Origin: Amaranthus tricolor | Taxonomy: Eukaryota; Streptophyta; Magnoliopsida; Caryophyllales; Amaranthaceae | DNA length: 64,000 nt | NCBI RefSeq assembly: GCF_026212465.1 | Contig: NC_080053.1 | Coordinates: 18,584,608-18,648,607 of the forward strand | Direction: 5' to 3' | Shown: positions 1 to 11,461 of the stretch, piece after piece | Numbering within the stretch: position 1 is the stretch's first letter | How the letters are laid out: the number at the start of each line of letters is the position of its first letter | Program-made: the position numbers and the translations under genes | Notes under the pieces: generated by a model | What the model saw: only the letters and a program-made list of their open reading frames with translations | The model's database searches: none | Told to the model about the DNA's origin: nothing

Positions 1-1858
1 AGCCTATATATACTCCAAAACCTACTTGGGAGGAGGGAAGAAAAAAAAAGAAAAAAAGAAAAAGAAATCCTAAATTACTTTCCTAAAAAAACAAATCTCT
101 AAAATTCTTACAAAAAATTCCTACAAATCCTCAAAAATTTCGTAATAATAGTATTTAGTGTTAATTATAGAAATTCAAGGGGAAGAAGCTAAATTTATGG
201 CTAGAAATTCTTACATATATTTATTTACATAAAATTATGCCCATAAATTTTATATGTGTCTATAATATATAAATTAAATTTTCTATAATTTTGGGGATTT
301 AATTCATTGTAATTAATTTATATGATTTATTCATTTCAATTTCCTAAAATTGCATAATCTGAAATAATTTTAATTAAAATAGTAAATGTTGATATTTATA
401 AACGAAGCTTTTGCTGTACATAAATATATATGATATATAATATGCGTATTATTTTCGTAAATTATAGTTGAATATAAATATTATTATTAATTTTTGCTAA
501 AGAATGCATAAAATAAGGAAATTCATAAATTGGGTTAAAAATATATAATTCTGGAAAAATAATTTATTTTACTGTTACTGCACATTTATTTTTCATTTAA
601 ATAATATTTTGAAGTTTGTGATATTTAAATTTTAACGAAATAAATTAATAATCTAAATTGTTATAATACGGGAAAAGAAAAGGGAAAAAATTAATTAAAA
701 TTATTTTATTTTGGTAAAAAAATATACACCAACTCATTTAATAGTAACTTAATTTTTAAAATATTTTTTTTGGATTTTAATCTTAAGGAAATTACTTATT
801 CATGTACTAAATCTAAAACTAAGCTATTAAGAAATTAGTTAAATAAAATTTGGATAAATGGGCTAGGATCTATAATAAATCCAATATGTCCTTTTTAAGA
901 CATTTTTAGTATTTATTTATGATGAAACTATTTATTTTATCATGTATAATTAATAGACATTTAAGAAATTGATTATTAAGAGATTAATTAAGCTAATTGA
1001 AAATTAATTTATAAATAAATACTAAAGACCCATTTAAGTTTTGATTTAGTCTAATAATAAATGATTATTTATATGTAAATTGTTATAAATTTATTTCTAT
1101 TATATGTTATTGTAATGTTGCATTTATATGAAAACAGTAACATGATAATAAACAGGCTTAATATTAAGGAAATGCCGAATCATGCTTCCGACCTGTAAAA
1201 AACGTGGGACGTGTTAGGGGTGACGACTCCCACTAAGTTAGGGGTTTTGGTTTACCTCACCCTAACAGGCCCTTACATATATCAAACAAAGATCATATGT
1301 GTTGCATTCATCAAATAAGTAATCGGATTCCACGCCCTAACACTCAAGCAGAAGTGTTAGTAAATCACGCCCTGGTATTCAAGCAGAAGGACCAGAAGTT
1401 ATATATATATATAATTTAACATAAAAAAAATGAATCCTCTATATTGCATAAATCCTTTTACATGACTTATTGAAATGCACATATTTGTATACTTGTATTA
1501 TGCTGGAAAGTTTTTGTACTCGGCTTATTAGCTGACCGATTCCCATCGGTTGTTCCCTTATAATGGGAGCAAATATTGCAGGTGACTTTACATGAGGTTA
1601 TTAAGAAGCTAACGTATCGTCTATGTGATATTAGGAATAAGTATGTATGTAATTTATATAATGGGTATGTAATAACGATAATTATGTATTAAAGCAAGAT
1701 GTAATATGTAAAATTATATTTTAATGATTTAAGTTTTATTTGTTTTCTTTTGAAAATACTGTTTTTCACAATAATCACGGCTCGATAGACTTCTGCTTTA
1801 GCATTACTTACTATTATATTATATTAAACGTATTTTTAGAAAAGAGCAGTCTGTTACA
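1..1858 (+). mobile_element. 3' part of an LTR cut by the window edge
   Basis: The segment ends in a canonical TTACA LTR terminus at 1858, immediately followed by sequence that matches the interior of the gypsy LTR at 9361. It is therefore the end of a separate LTR element inserted in that LTR. A TATA-like stretch at positions 4-11, followed by an A/purine-rich tract, could be the core promoter and R region. The block at about 1110-1420 (containing ggggtgacgactcccacta and tandem 'caagcagaag' phrases) recurs at about 31140-31500, in another LTR that ends the same way, so the two belong to one diverged family. No internal coding region is visible, so solo LTR and 3' LTR cannot be told apart. 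Confidence 0.6.
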
Positions 1859-2952
1859 AAATGACCTTGAACTTTTGACTCACAAAAATCAGAAATTTTC
1901 TTCACATTTTGCTTCAAAATTTTCGGCCAAAGTGTAGTATTGAGAGAACAAGTGAGGAAAATTCTTAAGTTGAGGTTGGGGTGTTCAATTGTATTATTCA
2001 ATCTTCAATCCTTGAAATTGACCTCGATTCATAAGAGGTTGAGATTTAAAACGCGAAGCGCTTGAGTTGCTTTAATCGTGCTACTAAGGTACACGCTTAG
2101 ACCCATACATTAGTAATTGGTTATGTAAAGTAATGTTGTACTCATTCTATATTGTGATGTTGTATATCACGTAAGATTTAGACCCCCAAAATAATTTGTA
2201 AAGAGTTTAAATTGGAATTTGAGGATGGTTGTGTAGTTACCCAAATGGGGCTATTTAATTTGGAATTGGAATACCATTGTTATTATTCCCATGGCAGTTT
2301 TGGATCATTAGGGTCACCATAGGCCATGAGGGTATGCATACTTATGCCTTTGATGACCCGAACAGGACGGGCAACGTCTTAGGTCGAAGGTTGCCTTGGG
2401 ATTAGCTCTCCCTTGTGAATTCCTCTAAATTTTGAGAATACTCTGTCGACCCGAACTGGACGGGCAACAACATATGTTGGGGTTTGGAAAGTCAAACGTG
2501 ACATTTAACTAATAGAGCTTTCGCATGCTAGGATGAACTCATTGCTTGTGTGTAACTCATATAATACATTGTATGTTGTCTCTGACGTGTATTGTTATGT
2601 ACTTTGGAACTTGCTATGATGTTGTCATTCGACGACTAGTAGGTTGATTTGCAGGTGGGGACTAGTGTGTGAGGACTCATCTATTAGAACCTGTAGTCCA
2701 CCCGAACTTTATTATTTTTATTTTAGTAAGAACATTTGAACTGGATTGTATTTGGTTTGAAGAGGCCAGTGGGTTCTCAAGTTGTAATTTTAGATTTCTG
2801 CTATTTTTTTTGTTATCTCGTCATTTTTATTTTATTTCTTTATCATTAGAACGTCGTCGGTACTAGAAGTGGTTTAATTTGATGTCTGATGTGTGGACCG
2901 GAATTTATATTTGTATGAATTTATCCGGTTCACTTTAACCCAGACTATTACA
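1859..2952 (+). repeat. 5' LTR of the gypsy element (3' portion only)
   Basis: Direct repeat of 9361-10488. It begins with aaatgaccttgaacttttga in both copies and ends ...ACTATTACA in both. The first roughly 390 bp of the LTR, represented at 8968-9360 in the other copy, are displaced by the inserted LTR that ends at 1858. It is immediately followed by a primer-binding site. Confidence 0.88.
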
Positions 2953-2953
2953 A

Positions 2954-2967
2954 TTGGTATCAAAGCC
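2954..2967 (+). other. Primer-binding site (initiator tRNA-Met type)
   Basis: ttggtatcaaagcc lies two bases after the 5' LTR end. It resembles the plant PBS TGGTATCAGAGC, complementary to the 3' end of initiator tRNA-Met, with a G to A change. It fixes the element's orientation as plus. Confidence 0.75.
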
Positions 2968-3182
2968 AACGTTCTCAAAATGATAAAGAAATAATCGACC
3001 TTAGTAGAGTGTTGGGTGAATAGTCATTTGGGACGGAAATGCTCTAAATGTGATCTTGTGATGTATGTTTGGTATTTGGGCAGATAAGGCTACTTAGTGT
3101 GGAATTAGACTGTTGTTAAACGTGTGTAAGAGATTGTGATGTAATATTTATGTTTTTCTTTCTCGTTTTGTAATCAGGACAT

Positions 3183-4126
3183 ATGGATAAGGGAAAGGCA
3201 CCTATGGACACACATACCCCCAAAGAGACAAGGGGTGCACCGAATTTTGACCTAGAGACGGTTTGGAGGGAAGTCTCTAACTTAGATATATGGAGGGTAC
3301 GGGAAAATGCGAGTGTCCAAGAATTTAGAGAACTCATGTATATGATTAAAACAAAAGCGGATAGGGTGTGTTATGATTTAGAATTGGACCTAAATAAGCT
3401 TCATCACCTATCTACAACTAGAGCAAGAGTAGAAGAACCAAAAGGGGAACCTAGAGGCGTAAACTATATAGAGGAACCCTTGCCCAAACTAGTCGAGGAA
3501 GAACCCTTAGAAGAGGGGGAATCCTCAGAAGAGGAGGAACCCTTGGAAGAGGAAAAGCCCTTGGGAGGGGAAGAACCTGGAGAAGAGATCTTGCCTGAAC
3601 CCCCTTTAGAGGAACTTATCAACCCTATTATAATAAGACCCAACCTTCCCTATAAGGAAGCAGGGATGGAGGATATAGAGGACCCTTTACCAGTAAGCCA
3701 TATTCCAAGGAGTGTTTTGGAATGGGAGTCAGAAGAAGAAAGTGACCTTGAGATGTAGGAGTCTAGGCTAGAACCACCTACAGTTACTTAAATTTTCAGT
3801 GGAGAGGAAGAGGAGGAAGGGATTGGAGGTTCGACTATGATATATATGGGTATGGGGATGAGTTTGCAAGGAGGTGGTCTGATGAAGAGGACCATGAGGA
3901 GGACCCAAAGGAAGTACGACTGTACAATCCAGAGTTTGAGAGTAAAGATGATGCTATGGAAGAAGCAGCTTCGGATTCAAGCAGTGATTCTGGAGGAGAT
4001 GAAGACGATGAGGACTTCAACCCCGTGGAGTACGATGAGCGTTCAGATTTCAGATACGCTAAGCACTATATATTTATTTCCTTATTTTATTTTACACTCT
4101 TTTATGTAAGCTTTAGAGTAAGGTGA
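3183..4126 (+). pseudogene. Acidic extra ORF between 5' LTR and gag
   Basis: A reading frame of roughly 310 codons precedes gag, a position normally occupied only by leader sequence. The first part (3183-3755) begins MDKGKAPMDTHTPKE and becomes a glutamate/proline-rich tract. It then meets TAG at 3756 and TAA at 3789, both explicable as C to T changes in glutamine codons. The same frame continues as an EEEEE run, and after a frameshift near 3820 the acidic character resumes (SDEEDHEEDPKEV, then SDSSSDSGGDEDDEDF) up to TGA at 4126. I recognise no domain. Persistence of the composition across the breaks suggests a once-functional protein, perhaps a gag-accessory or nucleic-acid-mimic product, but the function is unknown. 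Plant gypsy elements with additional ORFs are known; I cannot match this one. Confidence 0.6.
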
Positions 4127-4366
4127 ACCGATGTAATAATTCATTTTTATGAAGGCCATTTTGGTATGGAGGAAAAATTTAGCGAAGATTAATAAACGTA
4201 GTATAGTGTTTTTGAGTTCTATTGGTACTAATCTTATGCGTGTTATATATTATGTGGTATTGGTTAGGAGTTGAATGATTAATTGTGGTTCCTTTCTAAT
4301 TGTTAAAGTTTCAAAAGTATAGAAGAATGATGTCAGTTTATATGCTTATAGTACCTTTTACTTCAT

Positions 4367-5476
4367 ATGCATAAAATGCCTCCTATTTCAAGGAAAAGAT
4401 TGTCTAAGAACAATACCAACCAAATCCTAAGAGACTTGGTTAAGGCGTTAACAGAAGTTAACGTACCAAGAGTTAAATCCTTTTCTGAACAAGCCTCTGA
4501 GATGAGTAAGAGGATTAGTCATAACAAGCCATCATCTTTTGATGGTAGGGGAGAACTGTCAGAGCTTGAAAATTGGTTAAGAGAGTTTGACAAACTTTTT
4601 GATGTGGTAGAATGCCGGGAGGAATTAAAGGTCAACCAAGTCGCTTTCTATTTGACTAGGGAGTTCGATTATTGGTGGGCGAATAGTTAGGCGGGATTAG
4701 TAGAGCAGACTGAGGGGTTTTTAAGATGGGATATGTTTAAGAGAGCTATGCGGGATAAGTTTTACCCGTTACATGTGAGGAAGGATAAGTTGAACGAGTT
4801 CGCTCGGTTTAAGATGGGTAATCTGAAAGTAGACGAGTATTACCATAAGTTCATGGAGTACCTCAAGTATTGTCCTGATGATGTACCCTCCGAGGGGAAG
4901 AAGATGCAGCGTTTTGAACTGGGTTTATCTTTTGATATTCAGAAGCACATTGAAAGTGATCGTTACAGCATGCTAGAGCAGATGTATAAACGGGCGGCTC
5001 AAATAGGGAACATTTCAAGGAAAGAGAAGGAGAAAGAAAAAGCTAATATCACTGAAAAGAGAAGGAAGATGGGTTGTCAGACCACTGGGTCACAGTTAAA
5101 CTTTCACCATAAGAAACCAAAGATTTTTGGAGGGTTTCAAGGGAACAATTCAAATTTTAATGCTGGAATTAGAGGAGAAGTGAGGGTTTCTAAGCCTTTA
5201 CTTGATAGGGATGGTAAGGAGAGAAAGTACTTTTGAAGGAGGCATAAGAAAAATCATCATGGGAAGGATTGTGAAGGGTTATTGGTTGAGTGCAATTTTT
5301 GCCACAAAAAGGGACATAGGGAATACGAATGTTATACAAAGAAGAGGGGAAAGGAAAGCATCAGCCGGGAGGTCAGGCTCGACCGCAAAACCATAATAAT
5401 TTTTGAAGACAAGATAATCAACAGTTCAGGGGAGGTAGTCATAGTAACAATGATCAGAGATTTCAACGTCAGTTAA
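4367..5476 (+). pseudogene. gag: Gypsy gag (capsid and nucleocapsid), broken
   Basis: Gag makes the virus-like particle and binds element RNA. The first frame (4367-4687) contains the capsid segment ELENWLREFDKLFDVVE and ends with TAG at 4688. The same frame continues to 5236 with ...FKRAMRDKFYPLHVRKDKL and FELGLSFDIQKHIESDRY, typical of the retrotransposon gag domain. A lysine-rich basic region follows. At the nucleocapsid the first zinc knuckle is ruined: its first cysteine codon now reads TGA at 5234-5236. The second knuckle is intact as CNFCHKKGHREYEC (CX2CX4HX4C, about 5291-5332). The open frame then ends at 5474-5476. Tandem knuckles of this kind fit Tekay-like gypsy elements. Confidence 0.85.
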
Positions 5477-5622
5477 ATGGGGGTCAAGGTCGAACGGAAG
5501 GGAACCAAACTGAGAATTCTGGATTACAACGTATGGGAAATCAACACAGAGTTTTGAATGTATAAACAGCTAGTGGACGAGTATCTACAATCAGCTCAAG
5601 GGAGGGTGAGCCTGTAGCGAAT

Positions 5623-5961
5623 GTGGTTACAGGTACGTTCACCATTCATTCTATAGTTGTAAATGTATTGTTTGATTCAGGTGCAACTTGTTCTTTTCTT
5701 GCAAAAAGTAGAATAAAAGTGTTGAATTTAGAAACTTTTGAAAGAGTGTCATATACTATGGCTATTCCATTTGGGAAATTGTATAGATGTGATAGACTTT
5801 ATAAGGGCATACCCTTGAAAATTGGGAGGGTTATTTTCCCTAGTGACTTGTTTGTGCTGGATATGGAAGGTTTAGATGTAATCTTGGGGATGGATTGGTT
5901 GGAAAACATAAGGCTACAATTGAATGTAGGGAACAGAGGGTGTTATTGGTGGGACCTCTAA
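5623..5961 (+). pseudogene. Gypsy aspartic protease
   Basis: Retroviral-type aspartic protease domain that would process the Gag-Pol precursor. The active-site motif LFDSGATCSF is intact near residue 17 of the open stretch, and the C-terminal ILGMDWL motif of plant gypsy proteases is seen near residue 86. The frame closes at 5959-5961, and RT resumes in another frame from about 6057. The open stretch is about 112 aa, close to a full protease domain. It is catalytically plausible in isolation but disconnected from gag and RT by frame breaks. Confidence 0.85.
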
Positions 5962-6056
5962 GAGAAAGTGTTAGTTATAGGAAGTATTCCAAAGGACCTA
6001 AGTCAAATCTAGTGTCAATCTTGGAGTTACAAAAACTAGTGAGATAAGGACATCCC

Positions 6057-7488
6057 TTGTACTTGTGTCATATCAGTCAGGAGGGAAAGAAGGAAGTAAA
6101 CCCTAGTGACATCGCAGTTGTGAGGGAGTTCGTGGATGTATTTCCTGAAGATATTCCCGGCATGCCACCTCAACAGGAAATTGATTTCACGATTGACTTG
6201 GTGCCTAGAACGGGACCAATTTTAACGGCCCTGTATTGCATGGCCCCAAAGAAGATGGAGGAACTGAAGTCTCAACTTGAAAAACTTTTGGAAAAAGGGT
6301 ACATTCGACCCAGCATATCGCCTTGGGGTGCTCCGGTGTTATTCGTGAGGAAGAAAGATGGTAGCTTGAGGCTATGCATCGATTATAGGGAGCTAAACAA
6401 GGTGATAGTTAAGAATAGATATCTGTTACCCCGAATAGATGATTTGTTCGACCAGTTAAGAGGAGCTGGGATCTTCTCAAAGATAGATTTAAGGTCGGGT
6501 TATCACCAGTTGAGAATCGCGGAGGGAGATATCCATAAAACGGCTTTTAGGACACGATATGGGCACTTTGAGTTCACCGTAATGCCGTTTGGGTAAACAA
6601 ATGCCCCAGCCGCATTTATGTGTATGATGAATCAGGTGTTTAGTGCATATTTGGATAAGTTCGTAGTGGTCTTCATTGATGATATATTGGTCAATTCCAA
6701 AGATCAGGTTGAACATGAAGATCATTTACGTATGGGTGTTGCAGACTCTTCGAGAACATAAGTATGCGAAGTTGTCAAAGTGTGAATTTTGGTTAGAGAA
6801 TGTGTCATTTTTAGGTCACTTCGTGTCTAAGGAGGGTGTTTCGGTGGATCACGCAAAGATAGAGGCGGTGCGGAGCTGGATGTCACCGAAGAATGTCATA
6901 GAGGTACGTAGTTTCTTGGGTTTGGCTGGGTACTATCGGTGGATCGTCAAAGACTTTTCATGTATTGCTCGACTGATGACTTCGCTGATGAAGAAGGAGA
7001 AGAAGTTTGAGTGGTCTGATGAGTGTGAACAGGCCTTTTTGACCTTGAAGGAAAGATTAACTACGGCCCATGTTCTTACTTTGCCTGACCCTATGTCGGA
7101 TTATACGGTTTACAGTGATGCGTTAAAAAAGGGTTTGGGATGTGTGCCGATGCAAGAACGTAAAGTGATCGTGTATGCTTCACGACAATTGAAGACACAC
7201 GAGGTTAATTATCCTACTCACGATTTGGAATTGGCTGCTAACATTTTTTCTCTCAAGATATGGCGAAATTATCTGTATGGAGTCAAGTGCAGAATCTTCA
7301 CTGATCATCACAGTTTGAAATATCTCTACACCCAGATTGACCTAAACATGCAACAGCGCCGGTGGTTGGAAATGATGACTGATTACGATTTGGAGTTTGT
7401 TTATCATGAGGGGTTAGCTAATTTGGTTACGGATGCCTTAAGCCGAAAATCTAGTCATACGCTGGCTGCTTTGGGGGAAGTTGAATAG
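6057..7488 (+). pseudogene. Gypsy reverse transcriptase and RNase H, broken
   Basis: RT copies element RNA into DNA and RNase H removes the template. Visible in order: [41 protein letters not shown], the [12 protein letters not shown] motif, then MPFG followed by TAA at 6594-6596 where a leucine is expected. Translation past the stop shows the active site as FIDDIL (about 6673-6690), and a frame change lets the thumb and RNase H continue in 6676-7488 ([18 protein letters not shown]). RNase H shows [16 protein letters not shown] and VTDALSRK, so its acidic residues appear present. At least one stop and one frameshift inactivate it. Confidence 0.88.
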
Positions 7489-7551
7489 TTAAGTCGAGAA
7501 CTTGCCAAATTGAAGTTGGAGGTCATTCGGGAAGGCGAATTATAGCATTCC

Positions 7552-8792
7552 TTGAGCGCGTTGGCTATACAACCCTTGTTTTTCGAGGAAATTCTGAGTT
7601 CACCAGATAAGGATCCTAAACTTGTGAATTTAAAGGATCAAGCTCATGAGGGAAAAGCAGAGGGATTTTCCGTTCATGAGGATGGAAGTTTCAGGTTTAA
7701 AGGCCGATGGTGTTTGCCGACGGGAGAACCGACCTTGAAGGAACGTAACTTGGATGAAGGTTAGACTTTAGAATTCTCCGTGCACCCTGGGGGTGATATG
7801 ATGTACCATGATCTTAAGCTTATGTTTTGGTGGTCGGGGATGAAGAAAGATATCCTTGAGTATGTTTCGCGCTGCTTGACTTGTCAGAATGTTAAGAGCG
7901 AGCATAGACGACCGGGTGGTTTGCTTCAACCCTTGAAGATACCGGTGTGGAAGTGGGATGATACATCAATGGACTTTATTGTGGGGCTGCCTCGAACGCA
8001 GTTGGGTAATGATGCTCTATGGGTCATAGTGGGTCGTCTGACAAAATCAGCACGTTTCATTCCTATGAACTATCGTTGGGAGATGGAACAGTTGGCTCGT
8101 GCTTATATCAAGTATGTTGTATGATTTCATGGGTTACCCCGTACAATTGTGTCGGATAGGGATACTCGTTATCTGTCACATTTCTGGAAGACTTTACAAC
8201 AGGGCATGGAAACAACACCATTGCATAGTACGTCTTTTCACCCGTAGACTGATGGACAAACGAAATCAAATTTTAGAGGACATGTTACGCATTATTGCCA
8301 TGGAATGGCAAGGGTCGTGAGATGAGCATTTGGTATCTGGTGGAGTTTTCTTATAACAATAGTTATCAAGCAACAATCCAGATGGCTCCATTTGAAGCTT
8401 TGTATGGGCGTCGTTGCCGAAGCCCATTATTTTGGGAAGATTTCACCGAAGCGGCTACTTTAGGACCCGAATTGTTACTTCAAATGACAAAACAAGTAAA
8501 GTTGATTAGGGATAGGATTAAGGCGGCACAGGATCGTCAAAAGTCTAATGCCGATTTGAAATGACGTCCAGAAGAGTTTGAAGTAGGGGAACAAGTATTG
8601 TTAAGGGTATCGCCGATGCGTGGGGTGGTTCGTTTTGGTACTCGTGGAAAATTAAGTCCTCGGTTCATTGGCTCTTATGAAATTTTGGAACGGGTGGGTA
8701 AGATGGCCTATCGGTTAGCTCGCCCGAACTCTTTGGAGAAAGTTCATGATATGTTCCATGTGTCCCAGCTAAAAAGATACCTTATTCCTTAA
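7552..8792 (+). pseudogene. Gypsy integrase, broken
   Basis: Integrase inserts the cDNA into the genome. The HHCC zinc region is represented by HPGGDMMYHDL...CLTCQ (7780-7900). The core begins with the first catalytic Asp in SMDFIVGLP, and the second lies in VSDRDT near 8150 in a different frame. Around 8255-8275, where the GQ-x-E catalytic glutamate should be, there is a small deletion and frame change, so the glutamate is not readable. LVEFSYNNSYQATIQMAPFE and the C-terminal LSPRFIGSYEILERVGKMAY...MFHVSQLKRYL module are conserved. The frame stops at 8790-8792 right after this module. No chromodomain is visible before the PPT, although the Tekay lineage usually has one. Confidence 0.87.
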
Positions 8793-8952
8793 GGGGGGTA
8801 GCGGGAGATAGAAATTTCGCGCGAATTTAAAAAAAATAGATAAAAAAAAATCTTATTGTTGTCGTGTTTTAAGTCGGTGTTGTTAATTTGGGATTACGTG
8901 TTAGAGTCCCTTGTTCTGTGACTTTGTACAAGTTACGTGCGCATAACTTCTT

Positions 8953-8966
8953 TTATGGGGGGTAAT
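8953..8966 (+). other. Polypurine tract of the gypsy element
   Basis: The G-rich stretch atggggggtaat directly precedes the LTR start tataacacccg at 8968, as expected for plus-strand priming. A second G-rich stretch (aaggggggtagcggg) at about 8791 follows the integrase stop, but it is not next to an LTR start. Confidence 0.6.
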
Positions 8967-8967
8967 C

Positions 8968-9156
8968 TATAACACCCGTTAAAATATCAAAAAAAAAATA
9001 TATAATTATTTAATTTAATTAATTATTTGATTGTTTAATTATTTAACTTAAATTAACTATTTAATTGTGGTACGCGCGTATTATCGCGTAACAAGTTTTG
9101 TAACGTAACGACTTTTCGTCTAACCATTAAAACGAACAATTAATTAATTAATGAAA

Positions 9157-9237
<81 letters not shown>

Positions 9238-10488
9238 TTGGGAAGGGGGAGCCGGTTGTGGAGTGGCTTTTGGGGAGTTTGTAACTCTTCCCTTAATACT
9301 AATTAAGGGGTGTAATTATTTTCGGCATTAAGGAATGAAAATTAAGGATGTTAATTAAGCAAATGACCTTGAACTTTTGACTCACAAAAATCAGAAATTT
9401 TCTTCACATTTTGCTTCAAAATTTTCGGCCAAAGTGTAGTATAGAGAGAACAAGTGAGGAAAATTCTTAATTTGAGTTTTGGGTGTTCAATTGTATTATT
9501 CAATCTTCAATCTTTGAAATTGACCTCGATTCATAAGAGGTTGAGATTCAAAACGCGAAGCGCTTGAGTTGCTTTAATCGTGCTACTAAGGTACACGCTT
9601 AGACCATACATTTGTGATCGGTTATGTAAAGTAATGTTGTACTCATTCTATATTGTGATGTTGTATATCACGTAAGATTTAGACCCCCAAAATAATTTGT
9701 AAAGAGTTTAAATTGGAATTTGAGGATGGTTGTGTAGTTACCCAAATGGGGCTATTTAATTTGGAATTGGAATACCATTGTTATTATTCCCATGGCAGTT
9801 TTGGATCATTACGGTCACCATGGGGGTATGCATACTTATACCTTTGACGACCCGAACAGGACGGGCAACGTCTTAGGTCGAAGGTTGCCTTGGGATTAGC
9901 TCTCCCTTGTGTATTCCTCCGAAATTTGAGAATACTTTGTCGACCCGAACTGGACAGGCAACGACATGTGTTGGGGTTTGGAAAGTCAAACGTGACATTT
10001 AAATAATAGAGCTTTCGCATGCTAGGATGAACTCATTGCTTGTGAGTAACTCATATAATACATTGTATGTTGTCTCTGACGTGTATTGTTATGTGCTTTG
10101 GAACTTGCTATGGTGTTGTCATTCGACGACTAGTAGGTTGATTTGCAGGTGGGGACTAGTGTGTGAGGACTCATCTATTAGATCCTGTAGTCGAGCTGAC
10201 TATCGTGCCGAAAGTTCTATTAGAATTTTATCCACCCGAACTTTATTATTTTTATTTCAGTAAGAACATTTGAACTGGATTGTATTTGGTTTGAAGAAGC
10301 CAGTGGGTTCTCAAGTTGTAATTTTAGATTTCTACTATTTTTTTTTTGTTATCTCGTCATTTCTATTTTATTTCTTTATCACTAGAAAGTTGTCGGTCCT
10401 AGAAGTGGTTTAATTTGATGTCCGATGTGTGGAACGAAATTTATATTTGCATGAATTTATCCGGTTCACCTTTACGTGGACTATTACA
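8968..10488 (+). repeat. 3' LTR of the gypsy element
   Basis: Begins tataacacccg, a one-base decay of the common TGTAACACCCG start, directly after the polypurine tract, and ends ACTATTACA. Length about 1.52 kb. From 9361 it matches 1859-2952. It contains a long TAA microsatellite at 9153-9236. Confidence 0.85.
9153..9236 (+). repeat. (TAA)n microsatellite inside the 3' LTR
   Basis: About 28 uninterrupted trinucleotide units. The matching part of the 5' LTR has been displaced, so it cannot be seen whether both LTRs had it. Confidence 0.95.
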
Positions 10489-10494
10489 GTGCAA

Positions 10495-10868
10495 TAATAT
10501 TGTTATTCGACAACTAGAAGGTTGATTGCAGGTGGGTTTGAAAGAGCGAGAAGTGGACACTAGAACCCGTAATTGAACAATCCGATGATTATGATTATTA
10601 TTAAATGTTTGATGAACTTTTATTTATTATTTTTTCGGAAGTAATTTTACCTTATGGACATTAAATATTTTGAGGAGGCCAGTAGGTTCTCGAGTTGTAA
10701 TCTTTTAAGACTTCTGCTGACTTATTAATATTGTTTTCAGTTAATTATTTCTTTGTCACTAGAACGTCGTCAATTCTAAAATTTGGTTTAACTTAAATGT
10801 CAGAGGTGTAACCTTAAATTCATATTTACATGTGAATATCTGGTTCATTTTAACTCAGACGATTACAA
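10495..10868 (+). repeat. Diverged fragment of a related gypsy LTR end
   Basis: The stretch repeats the last roughly 370 bp of the adjacent LTR with many substitutions: ttattcgacaactagaagg against tcattcgacgactagtagg, then gaggccagtaggttctcgag and a terminal CAGACGATTACA. The gypsy element therefore sits against, or inside, an older LTR of its own family. Confidence 0.75.
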
Positions 10869-11270
10869 TACTAGTTGCACTAAAATGTCTGACATGATCT
10901 TGAATGTCATTTAGCAGTCTCCTTGCTTTATCACGATCGTTCCTATACAATATAAAATGATGGTTGTGTCTTGATTTATCACCAAAAAATACTCTCACCT
11001 TCCATGACATTTCTATAGGCTTATGACGATCTCCGATAATCATCAACGAACAATTACAAAATTACATGCCTTAGTATCAACGAACAATTACATGCCTTAG
11101 TTCTTGATTTTAGACGAGCCACATTATCAAAGTCATAGAACTATAACATTTGGGAAAATATTATCTTGGAATGGAGAGTTAAAAATAAGGGTTAAAGAAT
11201 ATAAATTATTTTGAGGTAAAATATAATTGAGATTGAATAAATGAATTTTTGGGCCAAGATAATGCGAAGT
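10869..11270. other. Noncoding stretch with an unidentified minus-strand ORF remnant
   Basis: A 60-residue minus-strand open stretch (10855-11046, containing VRVFFGDKSRHNHHF and NDRDKARRLLNDIQ) reads like real protein, but I do not recognise it and it runs into the LTR fragment. At 11041-11100 a phrase containing caacgaacaattaca and acatgccttagt is tandemly duplicated. Nothing else is evident. Confidence 0.3.
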
Positions 11271-11461
11271 TTCTAGTTTTTCCTTACTTTGGAGAGCCAT
11301 TAATAAAGTAAATCATTTCTTTATTTCTTTTGGTATTGAAATATATTATTATGTATTATTTAGTTGAATATATGGCTTTACAAATATCCATGTTTGACTA
11401 ATTTTCAATCTTGCCATGAGGGTTCTTAATTAAATGATATGACTAAAATATCATTGATGAT
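11270..11461 (+). repeat. First copy of a 250-bp direct repeat, interrupted by an LTR
   Basis: The stretch (tactttggagagccattaat onward), continued at 12207-12260, matches 12960-13215. The second copy is uninterrupted (gattgttgtctttacatgttgtag), so it shows the state before insertion and gives the exact insertion site of the LTR at 11462-12206. Confidence 0.75.

Larger units (their letters stand above)
1859..10488 (+). mobile_element. Ty3/gypsy element (Tekay/Del-like), degenerate
   Basis: The order LTR - PBS - acidic ORF - gag - protease - RT/RNase H - integrase - PPT - LTR is a complete gypsy plan on the plus strand. The two LTRs are clearly related: 1859-2952 matches 9361-10488 with few changes, apart from an indel of roughly 40 bp near 10190-10225. 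The 5' LTR lacks its first part because another LTR is inserted before 1859. Every coding region carries stops or frameshifts, so the copy is not autonomous. The Tekay/Del assignment rests on the style of the RT and gag motifs. The chromodomain usual in that lineage is not seen after the integrase, so the lineage is an inference. Confidence 0.85.
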
